DNA from: Fructilactobacillus sanfranciscensis DSM 20451
Lineage (GTDB): Bacteria > Bacillota > Bacilli > Lactobacillales > Lactobacillaceae
Direction: 5' to 3'
NCBI RefSeq assembly: GCF_001436035.1
Contig: NZ_AYYM01000008.1
Span: 1 to 47,771 of the forward strand
DNA: 47,771 bases
Each line of letters opens with the position of its first letter. Position 1 is the stretch's first letter. Position numbers and translations under genes: made by a program. Shown piece by piece: positions 28,188-36,614 of this stretch. Under the pieces are notes generated by a model. That model had not been told where the DNA came from, did not search any database, and saw only the letters and a program-made list of their open reading frames with translations.

Positions 28188-28997
28188 ATGGATATTAAAT
28201 TAATTGCCATCGACATTGATGGTACTTTATTAAACGAAAAAAATGAATTAGCCCAAGCTACCATTGATGCAATCAAAGCTGCCGCTGCTAAAGGAATTAA
28301 AGTGGTCCTTTGTTCTGGTCGTCCCCTTTCTGGAATCAGACCTTATTTAAAACCACTAGGAACCGAAGGTGATGAACAATACGCGATTGCCTTTAATGGT
28401 TCAGTAACCGAAACTGTTTCTGGTAAGCTAATTTCAAAAATGGGAATTAACTACGAAGATTTCTTACAAATTGAAATGATGTCAAGAGAAATGGGTGTGC
28501 ACTTCCAAATTGAAACATTAAAAGAAATTATCGTTACCAATCGTAATATTAGTCCATATAGTACCTTTGAAGCTGGCTTGGTCAGATTGCCAATTCACTT
28601 CCGTACTCCTGAAGAAATCACCCGTGAAGACGATATCATCAAAATGATGTACGCTGATGAAGAAGATAAGATTCAATATGCCATGGATAATTTACCTAAT
28701 TCAATTAAGCAACGGATGCAAGTTGTTAGAAGTATGCCCTTCTTCTTAGAATTTGTTAACAGTCATGCAGGAAAAGGTACTGCTCTCAAAAACCTCGCTG
28801 AAAAACTTGGTTTAACGGCCGATAACGTCATGGCAATTGGTGATCAAGGTAATGACCACAGTATGATTGAATATGCTGGTTTGGGAGTTGCCATGGGTAA
28901 CGGAATTAAAGAAAACAAAGACATTGCCCAATTTGTCACTAAACCCAATTCTGAAGATGGTGTGGCATTTGCTATCAATAAATTTATCAACAAATAA
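28188..28997 (+). CDS. Cof-type HAD-IIB phosphatase
   Basis: The 269-residue protein has the HAD nucleophile DIDGTLL (Asp9, Asp11), motif II SGRPLSG and motif IV GDQGNDHSMIEYAGLGVAMGN, with a C2B cap in between, the YidA-like pattern for small sugar phosphates. Substrate is unknown. AAGGAG lies in the end of the HD gene and the two are separated by a single base. A terminator follows. Confidence 0.93.
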   Translation: MDIKLIAIDIDGTLLNEKNELAQATIDAIKAAAAKGIKVVLCSGRPLSGIRPYLKPLGTEGDEQYAIAFNGSVTETVSGKLISKMGINYEDFLQIEMMSREMGVHFQIETLKEIIVTNRNISPYSTFEAGLVRLPIHFRTPEEITREDDIIKMMYADEEDKIQYAMDNLPNSIKQRMQVVRSMPFFLEFVNSHAGKGTALKNLAEKLGLTADNVMAIGDQGNDHSMIEYAGLGVAMGNGIKENKDIAQFVTKPNSEDGVAFAINKFINK

Positions 28998-29008
28998 AAC
29001 GTAAATTA

Positions 29009-29044
29009 AAAGAGTTATCACTCAAAGCTGAGCGATAACTCTTT
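29009..29044. terminator. Bidirectional terminator, Cof gene and prs
   Basis: Arms AAAGAGTTATC (29009-29019) and GATAACTCTTT (29034-29044) enclose an inner CTC/GAG stem. T7 follows on the plus strand and a shorter T run on the minus strand, between convergent genes. Confidence 0.85.
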
Positions 29045-29052
29045 TTTTATAT

Positions 29053-30057
29053 TTATTTTTGTTTATCAGGCTTAATTTGGTCAGTTTCATAATCAAAACG
29101 GGAATTGAATAATGGACTAATTGGCCGATTTTGGTCAATTCTGACAATTGCATCACTAATTAAAGGAGCAATCGAGATTTGTTTAATCTTAGAAACCTTT
29201 TTATCATCTGGTAATTGAATAGAATCAGTAACAATCACTTCTTTGATTGGTGAGTCTTGTAAACGTTGAATTGCAGGACCAGAAAGCACTGGATGAGTAC
29301 AACAAGCGTACACTTCTTTAGTACCAGAGTCAATTAATGCTTGAGCACCCTTTGTAATGGTTCCTGCAGTATCAATCATATCATCAATCATGATGGCTGT
29401 TTTACCTTTAACATCACCAATAATATTCATAATTTGTGCCACGTTAGCTTTAGGACGACGTTTATCAATAATAGCAATTGGAGCGCCTAAGAACTCAGCT
29501 AAAGCACGTGCTCTTGTTACTCCACCATGATCAGGTGAAACAACGACAACGTCTTTATCAAGTCCTCTTTGAATAAGGTAATCAGCTAACAATGGTGCAC
29601 CCATTAAATGGTCAACTGGAACATCAAAGAATCCTTGAATTTGAGCAGCATGTAAATCAAGTGCTACAACACGAGTAATTCCGTCAGTTTGAAGCATATC
29701 AGCAACTAACTTAGCCGTAATTGGTTCACGTGAACGTGCTTTACGGTCTTGACGTGCATAACCGTAGTAAGGAATTACCACGTTGATTGTGGCAGCACTA
29801 GCTCTACGAAGAGCATCAACCATAATCAATAATTCCATCAAATTATCGTTAACTGGAGCAGAAGTGGATTGAATAATGTAAACATCATTCCCCCGAACAC
29901 TTTCTTCAATGTTAATTTTAATTTCGCCATCACTGAAATGATCAACATTAACCTTACCCAATGGTACACCCATATGCTTAGCAATTTTTTCAGCTAATGG
30001 ACGATTAGAATCCAATGAAAAAATCTTCAAATTTGAATCTTGAGCTTTCGTTACCAT
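29053..30057 (-). CDS. prs: Ribose-phosphate pyrophosphokinase
   Basis: Prs makes PRPP from ribose 5-phosphate and ATP, which feeds hpt, purine, pyrimidine, His and Trp synthesis. The 334-residue protein has [18 protein letters not shown] (about 134-151), [11 protein letters not shown], the PRPP loop [12 protein letters not shown] and the flexible loop [20 protein letters not shown] precedes the ATG. glmU lies upstream on the same strand; prs has its own promoter at 30094-30122, so it is expressed apart from glmU as well. Confidence 0.98.
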   Translation of the reverse strand: MVTKAQDSNLKIFSLDSNRPLAEKIAKHMGVPLGKVNVDHFSDGEIKINIEESVRGNDVYIIQSTSAPVNDNLMELLIMVDALRRASAATINVVIPYYGYARQDRKARSREPITAKLVADMLQTDGITRVVALDLHAAQIQGFFDVPVDHLMGAPLLADYLIQRGLDKDVVVVSPDHGGVTRARALAEFLGAPIAIIDKRRPKANVAQIMNIIGDVKGKTAIMIDDMIDTAGTITKGAQALIDSGTKEVYACCTHPVLSGPAIQRLQDSPIKEVIVTDSIQLPDDKKVSKIKQISIAPLISDAIVRIDQNRPISPLFNSRFDYETDQIKPDKQK

Positions 30058-30093
30058 AATTTCCCCCCGTTACGTTTTTCTTTGAATAACTTA

Positions 30094-30122
30094 ATTATAT
30101 TATGCGAAAGGTAATTCGGCAA
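30094..30122 (-). promoter_or_regulatory. prs promoter
   Basis: Minus-strand -35 TTGCCG (30117-30122), 17-base spacer, -10 TATAAT (30094-30099), directly after the glmU stop. Confidence 0.7.
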
Positions 30123-30128
30123 ATATAA

Positions 30129-31508
30129 CTAGTCCGCTCCATTAAATGGTAATTTTTGATAGTAATTTTGTTTATTAGTTTGCCGTTCACGTGCAATAGC
30201 CATGTCATATTGATGAATATCATCCGTAATCGTCGAACCAGCTGCAATAAAGCTATGATCAGCTATTTCAAGTGGTGCAATTAAGTTAGCGTTACTGCCA
30301 ATAAAGACGTCATCGCCAACTTTAGTTTCATGTTTATTTTTACCATCATAATTAGCAAAGATTACTCCACAGCCAACGTTAATATCTTTACCTAAAGTGG
30401 CATTCCCAACATAAGTTAAATGACCAATCTTAGTGCCTTCACCAATCGTGGCTTTTTTAACTTCACAGAAGTTTCCAATATGAACGTGCTTGCCAATCAA
30501 TGATTGAGGACGTAAGTGACTATTTGGTCCAATGTTAGATTCATCCATCATTTCAGAATCTTCAATGGTTGAAGAAGTAACTGTAACCCCATCATGAATA
30601 ATACTACCGGTAATCTTAGAATTAGCTCCAATCACACAGTCTCGCCCAATTTTAGTACCCTTTTGAAGTTGAACACCAGGTTCAATAATTGTATCTGGAC
30701 CAATTTCAATATCAACGTCAATATAAGTATCATCAGGATTAACAATTGTAACCCCATTATTCATATGATATTCATTAATCCGACGTTGCATGACCTTGGT
30801 AGCGGCTGCTTGAGCAACTCGGTTATTAACTCCCATTGATTCATCAAAATCATCCATTTGGTAAGCAGCAATAATGCCACCTTTCCGTTTTAAGATTTCA
30901 ATGGCATCCGTAAGATAGTATTCACCTTGGGCATTATCATTGTTAATTTCGTGAAGGGCCTTGAATAATTTTTGGTTATTAAAAACGTAAACCCCTGTGT
31001 TAATTTCTTTAATGTTTCGTTCTTCTGAACTGGCATCTTTTTCTTCGACAATTTTTTCGACAATTCCTAAATCATTTCTGACAATTCGACCATATCCAGT
31101 TGGATTAGGAGCAACGGAAGTTAAAATAGTGGCAGTTGCTTGTTTATCGGCATGATAAGCAAACAATTTTTCGAGTGTTTTTGCCGTGAATAAGGGTGTA
31201 TCACCGCTAATTACTAAAGTAGTTCCATCAGAATTCTTTAATAAATCTTCGGCACGTAAAACTGCATCTCCAGTACCTAGCTGTTGATTTTGAACCACAT
31301 ACTTAGTTCGATTTCCAAGTTCTTTTTCAACATCTTCAGCACCAAAACCAACGACTGTCACAATGTTATCCATATTTAACTTTGAAACTTGAGTTAAAAC
31401 ATGATCAACCATTGATTTTCCGCAAATTCGATGCAAAACTTTATATAACTTTGATTTCATTCTAGTACCTTTACCGGCAGCTAGAATGATTGTGTTTCTT
31501 GCACTCAT
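30129..31508 (-). CDS. glmU: Bifunctional GlmU (N-acetyltransferase/uridylyltransferase)
   Basis: GlmU acetylates glucosamine 1-phosphate and then makes UDP-GlcNAc, precursor for peptidoglycan and wall polymers. The 459-residue protein has the nucleotidyltransferase signature [18 protein letters not shown] (about 8-25) and a C-terminal left-handed beta-helix of hexapeptide repeats (about 250-440; e.g. [27 protein letters not shown]). AGGAGG precedes the ATG. It follows purR by 9 bases and precedes prs, the ancestral Bacillota order without yabJ and spoVG. Confidence 0.98.
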   Translation of the reverse strand: MSARNTIILAAGKGTRMKSKLYKVLHRICGKSMVDHVLTQVSKLNMDNIVTVVGFGAEDVEKELGNRTKYVVQNQQLGTGDAVLRAEDLLKNSDGTTLVISGDTPLFTAKTLEKLFAYHADKQATATILTSVAPNPTGYGRIVRNDLGIVEKIVEEKDASSEERNIKEINTGVYVFNNQKLFKALHEINNDNAQGEYYLTDAIEILKRKGGIIAAYQMDDFDESMGVNNRVAQAAATKVMQRRINEYHMNNGVTIVNPDDTYIDVDIEIGPDTIIEPGVQLQKGTKIGRDCVIGANSKITGSIIHDGVTVTSSTIEDSEMMDESNIGPNSHLRPQSLIGKHVHIGNFCEVKKATIGEGTKIGHLTYVGNATLGKDINVGCGVIFANYDGKNKHETKVGDDVFIGSNANLIAPLEIADHSFIAAGSTITDDIHQYDMAIARERQTNKQNYYQKLPFNGAD

Positions 31509-31517
31509 TTTATCCTC

Positions 31518-32348
31518 CTACTTAGTACTCCCAAAGATTTTTTCGTCATAATTTCCTTTAGTGATAATCATGTCATCATCGTCAGTATGTTCCATTTTAA
31601 CTAATGAAGTATAATCACCAAAATCTTTATTTTTATCACTAACTCCTTCAGCAAAGAAAGTGCTACCAACTAAATTACAATCAAATTCTTTAATTAATGA
31701 TGAAAGTCCATTAATGGTACCACCGCCATGAATAAAATCATCCACAATTAAAACGTTTGAACCTTCATCAAGGCTTCGTTTTGAAATTGTCATTCGTTTA
31801 ATTTTTTTACTTGAACCAGACATGTAGTTAACATTCACAGTTGAACCTTCAGTAATATTACTATCATGACGAGCAATGACAAGCGGAACGTTTAAATATT
31901 GAGAAGCAGCTTGAGCAATTGGAACTCCACGGGTAGCAACTGTAAGCACTGCATCGACTTGTTGGTTTAGATATTGTGTTGCAATAATCCGACCTAAGAA
32001 ACGTAATTTAGATGGATCACCTAAAATATCAGACATATAAACGTAACCACCAGGAAGTTGTCTTTGACTGTTATTTAAAATTTCAATGACTTCGTCCATG
32101 AACTTGTTGGCGTCTTCTTTAAGAATATAAGGAATATATTTTGCTCCACCAGCAGCTCCAGGAACCGTTTCTACTAAACCAATTCCTCTTTCTTGGAAAG
32201 TGCGTTTAAGAATCGTTAAATCCTCACTAATTGAAGATTTAGCTGAACCATACCGTTTGGCAAAAAATGTCAAAGGAATTAAAGTATGGGGCCGGTTTAA
32301 CATATAATCTGTCATATCTACTAATCGTTCACTACGTTTAATTTTCAT
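31518..32348 (-). CDS. purR: Purine operon repressor PurR (PRPP-sensing)
   Basis: This Bacillus-type PurR binds PurBox DNA upstream of purine genes and is released by PRPP. The 276-residue protein has an N-terminal winged-helix (about 1-75) and a phosphoribosyltransferase-like domain with the PRPP loop VLIVDDFIHGGGTING. GAGGTG precedes the ATG. A PurBox lies inside its own promoter spacer (32396-32408), so autoregulation is likely. Its neighbour prs makes the signal PRPP. In Bacillus ispE lies upstream; here znuBC takes that place. Confidence 0.97.
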   Translation of the reverse strand: MKIKRSERLVDMTDYMLNRPHTLIPLTFFAKRYGSAKSSISEDLTILKRTFQERGIGLVETVPGAAGGAKYIPYILKEDANKFMDEVIEILNNSQRQLPGGYVYMSDILGDPSKLRFLGRIIATQYLNQQVDAVLTVATRGVPIAQAASQYLNVPLVIARHDSNITEGSTVNVNYMSGSSKKIKRMTISKRSLDEGSNVLIVDDFIHGGGTINGLSSLIKEFDCNLVGSTFFAEGVSDKNKDFGDYTSLVKMEHTDDDDMIITKGNYDEKIFGSTK

Positions 32349-32384
32349 TATTACACCTCGTTAATCTATTTACATACAACATGA

Positions 32385-32408
32385 ATTCTACCACAAACGT
32401 TCGGTTTC
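32385..32408 (-). promoter_or_regulatory. purR promoter -10 and PurBox
   Basis: On the minus strand GAAACCGAACGTT (32396-32408, core CCGAAC at 32399-32404) matches the PurBox AWWWCCGAACWWT. The extended -10 TGG-TAGAAT is at 32385-32390. The box lies between -10 and -35, so bound PurR would block polymerase. Only one box is seen. Confidence 0.7.
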
Positions 32409-32435
32409 TGCGTAAATTTAATTTAAATTTAACAA

Positions 32436-32467
32436 AAAAACACTAAATTCTTTAATTTAGTGTTTTT
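32436..32467 (-). terminator. Terminator of znuCB
   Basis: Arms AAAAACACTAAATT (32436-32449) and AATTTAGTGTTTTT (32454-32467), loop CTTT, with T tracts on both strands. It separates znuB from purR. Confidence 0.88.
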
Positions 32468-32478
32468 AAAGGCTAATG

Positions 32479-33276
32479 TTAAGCTTTTTTCTGATAATAG
32501 TTAAATGCTAAGGCACTGAAATAAATTAAACATTCAATCGTAGCAATAAAGAAACTAACTGGCCAATTCGTCACATAGCCAAGATATAGTCCCACCCAAA
32601 CTCCAATTAACCCAAATGCTATTGAGCAAGCAATCATTTTACTAACTGAATGAGCAAAATATTTGGCACTTGCAGCAGGTAAAGTTAATAAAATGAAGAT
32701 TAATAATGATCCAACAATTTGAGCTACCACTGAAACACTTAAAGCTAACAAAAGTAAAAAGACAATTGACATTAAGCTACTGTTAACATGTTGGGCTTTA
32801 GCACCAATGGGATCAAAAGAATCAAATTTTAAATTACGATAAATCACTAATAAAACTACCAATACAATGATGGAGAGTCCAATCATTTGATAAACGTCAG
32901 TCGCGTTAATTCCGACGACACTCCCAAACAAAATATTAGTTGCATAACTAGCACTCTTATTTGATAAAGCTAAAAACAAGACTCCTAACCCGATAAATAA
33001 TCCAGAAATAGCACTAATTGAATCCTCGCGTCGTGATGCTCTAGATCCCATTTTACCAACTAGTACCGAACTAATCATCGTAAAAATAAGCATTCCGTCT
33101 AAAGGACTTAAACCAACGAACATTCCAAATGCAGCCCCAGCAAACCCAATTTCTGACAAAGTATGCGTTAAAAAAGGCATATTCCGAGAAACCACAAACA
33201 CGCCAATAAATCCACAAACAATCGCAATAATCGTACTAGCAAGATAGGCATGTTGCATAAACTCAAGACTAAACAT
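32479..33276 (-). CDS. znuB: Metal (zinc/manganese) ABC transporter permease
   Basis: The 265-residue protein is a membrane permease with about 7-8 hydrophobic segments and the family signatures FVVSRNMPFLTHTLSEIGFAG (about 30-50, in part) and SLLIFILLTLPAASAKYFA. It works with the ATPase encoded just before it. I choose ATG 33274-33276, 8 bases after GGAGG; a start ten codons earlier overlaps the site. One base separates it from the znuC stop. The substrate-binding lipoprotein is not in the window, so zinc versus manganese is unresolved. Confidence 0.88.
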   Translation of the reverse strand: MFSLEFMQHAYLASTIIAIVCGFIGVFVVSRNMPFLTHTLSEIGFAGAAFGMFVGLSPLDGMLIFTMISSVLVGKMGSRASRREDSISAISGLFIGLGVLFLALSNKSASYATNILFGSVVGINATDVYQMIGLSIIVLVVLLVIYRNLKFDSFDPIGAKAQHVNSSLMSIVFLLLLALSVSVVAQIVGSLLIFILLTLPAASAKYFAHSVSKMIACSIAFGLIGVWVGLYLGYVTNWPVSFFIATIECLIYFSALAFNYYQKKA

Positions 33277-33277
33277 A

Positions 33278-33967
33278 TTATTGTCCTCCTTGATAATCAT
33301 AAACATTTAAATCATTAATCGGACCAGTTTCATAACCATCTGCTTTTAATAGTAAAAATTCGTCGGAAAATTGCTTAGTAAGAGGGATATCATGAGTTAC
33401 GGAAATCACCGTTACCCCCGTTTTTTGGTTTAAATTTTTGACCAATTCTAATAAATTTTCTTTAGCAATTGGATCAAGACTAGCCGTTGATTCATCTAAT
33501 ATCAATAAATCTGGCTGATTAATTAACGCTTGCGCTAAATATGCACGCTGTTTTTCTCCCCCAGATGTTTGTCCCAGTGGTTCATTTTCAATTTTAGTTA
33601 AATTTGTTTGTTGTAAAATTTGTTTAAGACGAGCTTTTTCATGACGACTTAACCAAGGTAATTTATAACCGTTGAAGTTTAAACTAACAAAGTTTTTCAC
33701 TGAAAGTGGATATTCGTCTCCAATGTTTCTAAATTGTGGAACATAGCCAATCTTCACAGCTTTTCGGTTTGGAAAAAATTCAATCGTTCCCTTGGTTGGT
33801 TTTAGTTGGCCTAAAATAATTTTAATTAGGGTAGTTTTTCCAACCCCGTTTTCTCCGACAATACTTAAAAACGTTCCGCGCTTTAATTTAAAACTCAAAT
33901 TATTGAGCACTTGCTTTTCGGAAAAGTCTTCCCATAAATCATGAGCTTCTAAAATCAAATCGTTCAT
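33278..33967 (-). CDS. znuC: Metal ABC transporter ATP-binding protein
   Basis: The 229-residue ATPase has Walker A GENGVGKTTL (about 38-47), the ABC signature TSGGEKQ, Walker B LLILDEST and the H-loop SVTHD. It energises the permease encoded downstream. AAAGGAG precedes the ATG. I see no clear promoter or Zur-type operator in the short gap after veg, so read-through of the veg terminator is possible. The gene pair sits between veg and purR where Bacillus has ispE. Confidence 0.9.
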   Translation of the reverse strand: MNDLILEAHDLWEDFSEKQVLNNLSFKLKRGTFLSIVGENGVGKTTLIKIILGQLKPTKGTIEFFPNRKAVKIGYVPQFRNIGDEYPLSVKNFVSLNFNGYKLPWLSRHEKARLKQILQQTNLTKIENEPLGQTSGGEKQRAYLAQALINQPDLLILDESTASLDPIAKENLLELVKNLNQKTGVTVISVTHDIPLTKQFSDEFLLLKADGYETGPINDLNVYDYQGGQ

Positions 33968-34005
33968 TTGTTACTCCTTTAGATTGGCTAAACGAAAATT
34001 TTTGC

Positions 34006-34035
34006 AAAAAAAAAGACCCATCAGTCTCTTTTTTT
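34006..34035 (-). terminator. Terminator of veg
   Basis: Minus-strand stem AAAAAGAGAC / GTCTTTTTTT (one G-U pair) with a 6-base loop TGATGG, then a long T run, 5 bases past the veg stop. Confidence 0.8.
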
Positions 34036-34039
34036 AACG

Positions 34040-34273
34040 TTAATCTTTATTAATGAACGTAACCTCAATGTCTTCAGTTAATATTTTTGAATATGTAAAA
34101 GAGGCTTGGGCAGGTTGTTCATTTGATTCCAAATCGACGATAAATATGGCAGGAAAAACTTCAGAAAGAACGCCTTCATACTCGTTCGTTCTTTTTCGTC
34201 CTGCTTGTTCAGTAACCTTGATGTCACTTCCAAGATGACCTTTAATCCAACTTTTAATATCTGGTAAATTCAT
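34040..34273 (-). CDS. veg: Veg family protein
   Basis: Veg is a small, highly expressed Bacillota protein linked to biofilm regulation in Bacillus; its biochemical role is unknown. The 77-residue product has the typical form: DIKSWIKGHLG, then GRKRTNEYEGVLSEVFPAIF and a beta-rich end TYSKILTEDIEVTF. GAGGTG precedes the ATG. It has a near-consensus promoter with a very short leader, and a 15-base palindrome overlaps the ribosome binding site. Confidence 0.93.
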   Translation of the reverse strand: MNLPDIKSWIKGHLGSDIKVTEQAGRKRTNEYEGVLSEVFPAIFIVDLESNEQPAQASFTYSKILTEDIEVTFINKD

Positions 34274-34278
34274 TCAAA

Positions 34279-34293
34279 TCACCTCAGAGGTGA
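34279..34293. repeat. 15-base palindrome over the veg start site and SD
   Basis: TCACCTC-A-GAGGTGA directly abuts the -10 element and includes the GAGGTGA ribosome binding site. It can act as a DNA operator, or in longer transcripts as a hairpin hiding the SD. Confidence 0.6.
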
Positions 34294-34322
34294 ATTATAC
34301 ACTTTTTAATTAAATTTGTAAA
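34294..34322 (-). promoter_or_regulatory. veg promoter
   Basis: Minus-strand -35 TTTACA (34317-34322), 17-base spacer, -10 TATAAT (34294-34299): one of the best promoters in the window. Confidence 0.8.
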
Positions 34323-34334
34323 GCCTTCATTATA

Positions 34335-35222
34335 TCACAATAATCCTTGTTCATGAAAAGCATTTGCCATTTTAACAAATTGATCAACTTCTAGCTCTTG
34401 AGGACGAACTGTTTTCTTAATGTTTAACTGTTCTAAAATCAATTCAACTTGTTCTTTAACTTCTGGTTTTTTTCCGAAAACTCCTTGCAAATTATTCCAT
34501 AACGTTTTGCGACGATGCATAAAGCAACCATGGACAAATCCAAAAAATGCTTTTTGATCATAAGCCACAAACTTGCGACTCTTTTTAGGAACCAATTTAA
34601 CTACTGCAGAATCAACTTTTGGAGCCGGAATAAAAGATGTATGCGAGACCTCAATCGCAATTTCAACATCATCAAGATATTGGTTAATCACGCTCAAAGA
34701 GCCATAGTCATGTGTATCTGGTTTAGCACAAAGTCGATCAGCAACTTCACGTTGCATCATAAATACCAAGTTAGTATATGGAACATTACCCTTTAAAATG
34801 CTCATTAAGATTGGCTTTGTAATGTAATAAGGTAAGTTTGCCACAATTTTCAACGCATGTTGACCGTCAAAATTATCAGCAATTACTTCCGGTAAATTAG
34901 CATTTAAAAAGTCTTCATGCAAAATAGTCACATTATTGTATTGAAATAACGTTTCATCTAAAACCGGTAATAAATTATCATCAATTTCAAATGCCACTAC
35001 TTGATGAGCACGTTTAGCAATTTGTTCAGTTAAAGCCCCAATTCCAGGACCAATTTCAATCACATCGTCTGCATCAGTAATTTCTGCTGCTTCTACAATC
35101 CCATGAAGGACATTTAAATCATCTAAGAAGTTTTGGCCTAAACTTTTTTTGGCACTTAAATGATATTCATTTAAGATTGCTAGCGTTCTGGTTCTACTTC
35201 CAATTTCTGGAGTTTCACTCAT
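34335..35222 (-). CDS. ksgA: 16S rRNA dimethyladenosine transferase KsgA
   Basis: KsgA dimethylates two adjacent adenines in helix 45 of 16S rRNA during late 30S assembly; loss gives kasugamycin resistance. The 295-residue protein has LGQNFLDD (about 28-35), the SAM motif EIGPGIGALTE, and the catalytic NLPYYITKP. TAGGAG precedes the ATG. It follows rnmV by 10 bases, forming the conserved tatD-rnmV-ksgA unit. Confidence 0.98.
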   Translation of the reverse strand: MSETPEIGSRTRTLAILNEYHLSAKKSLGQNFLDDLNVLHGIVEAAEITDADDVIEIGPGIGALTEQIAKRAHQVVAFEIDDNLLPVLDETLFQYNNVTILHEDFLNANLPEVIADNFDGQHALKIVANLPYYITKPILMSILKGNVPYTNLVFMMQREVADRLCAKPDTHDYGSLSVINQYLDDVEIAIEVSHTSFIPAPKVDSAVVKLVPKKSRKFVAYDQKAFFGFVHGCFMHRRKTLWNNLQGVFGKKPEVKEQVELILEQLNIKKTVRPQELEVDQFVKMANAFHEQGLL

Positions 35223-35232
35223 TAATTTTCTC

Positions 35233-35781
35233 CTAATCTATTTGCTTTAAAGCAGCTTCAAATTCAGCTTTTGTAATCCCAAACATACGTAAACGACGTT
35301 GTAATTGTTTGGCATTAACATAGCCTAGATGTAAAATTTCACCCAATTCTAAACGCCGTTCTTTTGCATCATGGCTTCCCATTAAATTAGAGTCCATTAA
35401 TTCTTGTTGGCTAATTACTTCTGGATTATCATGACTTTCAGTATAAACCAAGCTCAAAGCTTCCCTAATTGCTTCTGGTGAAGCATGCTCTACTCCCAAT
35501 GAACCACGAGGATTATCGGGAACAGCATCTTTCTTTTTCAAAAACGCGTGTTTAGCTTCCGGGATTTCTTCTGAAATAATCCGTCTAATCTTTTCTCCGG
35601 AGAAATCAGGATCAGTGAACACAATAACTCCTCGAGTTTGTGCTAACCGATCAATTAAATCTAAGGTTTCATCATCAATGGCTGATCCGCGAGTTTCAAT
35701 GGTATCAGCATCAACGGCTCGTTGAATTCGTTTCGTATCATCTTTTCCTTCAACTACAATTACTTCTTTAATTCGTTTCAT
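35233..35781 (-). CDS. rnmV: Ribonuclease M5
   Basis: RNase M5 matures 5S rRNA precursors together with ribosomal protein L18. The 182-residue protein has a TOPRIM domain at its start (VVEGKDDTKRI, about 8-18, and FTDPDFSGEKIR, about 55-66) followed by the C-terminal RNA-binding part. Its ATG directly abuts the tatD stop (TAA-ATG), so translation is coupled. 5S rRNA genes are not in this window. Confidence 0.97.
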   Translation of the reverse strand: MKRIKEVIVVEGKDDTKRIQRAVDADTIETRGSAIDDETLDLIDRLAQTRGVIVFTDPDFSGEKIRRIISEEIPEAKHAFLKKKDAVPDNPRGSLGVEHASPEAIREALSLVYTESHDNPEVISQQELMDSNLMGSHDAKERRLELGEILHLGYVNAKQLQRRLRMFGITKAEFEAALKQID

Positions 35782-36555
35782 TTATTTATCCAATCCAAAA
35801 ATTCTCATTGTATTTGCATAGGTTGCTTTTGCTACTTCATCTGGATTTAAATCCTTATAACGCGCAACCGCTTCTAAAGTATATAAAGTATAAGCCGGCT
35901 CATTTTGATGTCCCCGTAATGGTTCTGGAGCTAAATATGGTGCATCTGTTTCAACCAAAATTCGATCCATCGGCGTTTGCTTAGCTGCTTCATGAACTTC
36001 CTTGGTTTTTTTAAAACTGACAACTCCACTATAAGAAAGGTTCATCCCTAAGTCTAAGAATTTCTTCATCCACTCAATGTCACCATTAAAACTGTGAATA
36101 ATCCCACCGACCGTTTCAATGTGTTCGTCTTTTAAAATCCGATAAGTATCTTCAAAGGCATCTCGATTATGCACTGAAATGGGCATGTGTAAATTTTTAG
36201 CCAGTTGAATTTGTCGTCGGAAAACTCGTTCTTGGACATCCTTTGGGGAGCTCTTTTGAAAAAGGTCCATTCCAATTTCACCTAAGGCAACCACTTTTGG
36301 ATCGGCAAGTTGGGCTTCTAATTTTCGTTCTGCCTCTTCATCATAGTTAAGCGAGTCTTCTGGATGCCAGCCCACAATTGCATACATATCTTCATATGCA
36401 TGCGCTAATTCTATTGCCCGTTGGTTTAATGCTGCATTGGACCCAACGTTTGCCATTTTAACAACTCCGAGTTTTTGGGCATGATCAAAGTAATCTTGCA
36501 CCTGTCCCGCAAAATGCTCGTCATTTAAATGAGTATGTGAGTCAAAAATTTTCAT
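35782..36555 (-). CDS. tatD: TatD-family metal-dependent deoxyribonuclease
   Basis: TatD enzymes are TIM-barrel metal hydrolases with 3'-5' DNase activity. The 257-residue protein keeps the metal ligands in FDSHTHLND, GEIGMD, HNRDAF, IIHSFNGD and VETDAPYLAPEP. I choose ATG 36553-36555, 6 bases after AGGAGG; a TTG seven codons earlier lies in the metG terminator region. It is followed without a gap by rnmV. The terminator in front separates it partly from metG. Confidence 0.95.
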   Translation of the reverse strand: MKIFDSHTHLNDEHFAGQVQDYFDHAQKLGVVKMANVGSNAALNQRAIELAHAYEDMYAIVGWHPEDSLNYDEEAERKLEAQLADPKVVALGEIGMDLFQKSSPKDVQERVFRRQIQLAKNLHMPISVHNRDAFEDTYRILKDEHIETVGGIIHSFNGDIEWMKKFLDLGMNLSYSGVVSFKKTKEVHEAAKQTPMDRILVETDAPYLAPEPLRGHQNEPAYTLYTLEAVARYKDLNPDEVAKATYANTMRIFGLDK

Positions 36556-36574
36556 GATAAACCTCCTAATTAGC

Positions 36575-36605
36575 AAAAAAACTTCACCAATTTTAATTAG
36601 TGAAG
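36575..36605 (-). terminator. Terminator of metG
   Basis: Arms CTTCAC (36582-36587) and GTGAAG (36600-36605) with an AT-rich interior that extends the stem, then a minus-strand T7 tract. tatD starts 20 bases on, so some read-through is expected. Confidence 0.8.
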
Positions 36606-36614
36606 CCTAATTGA

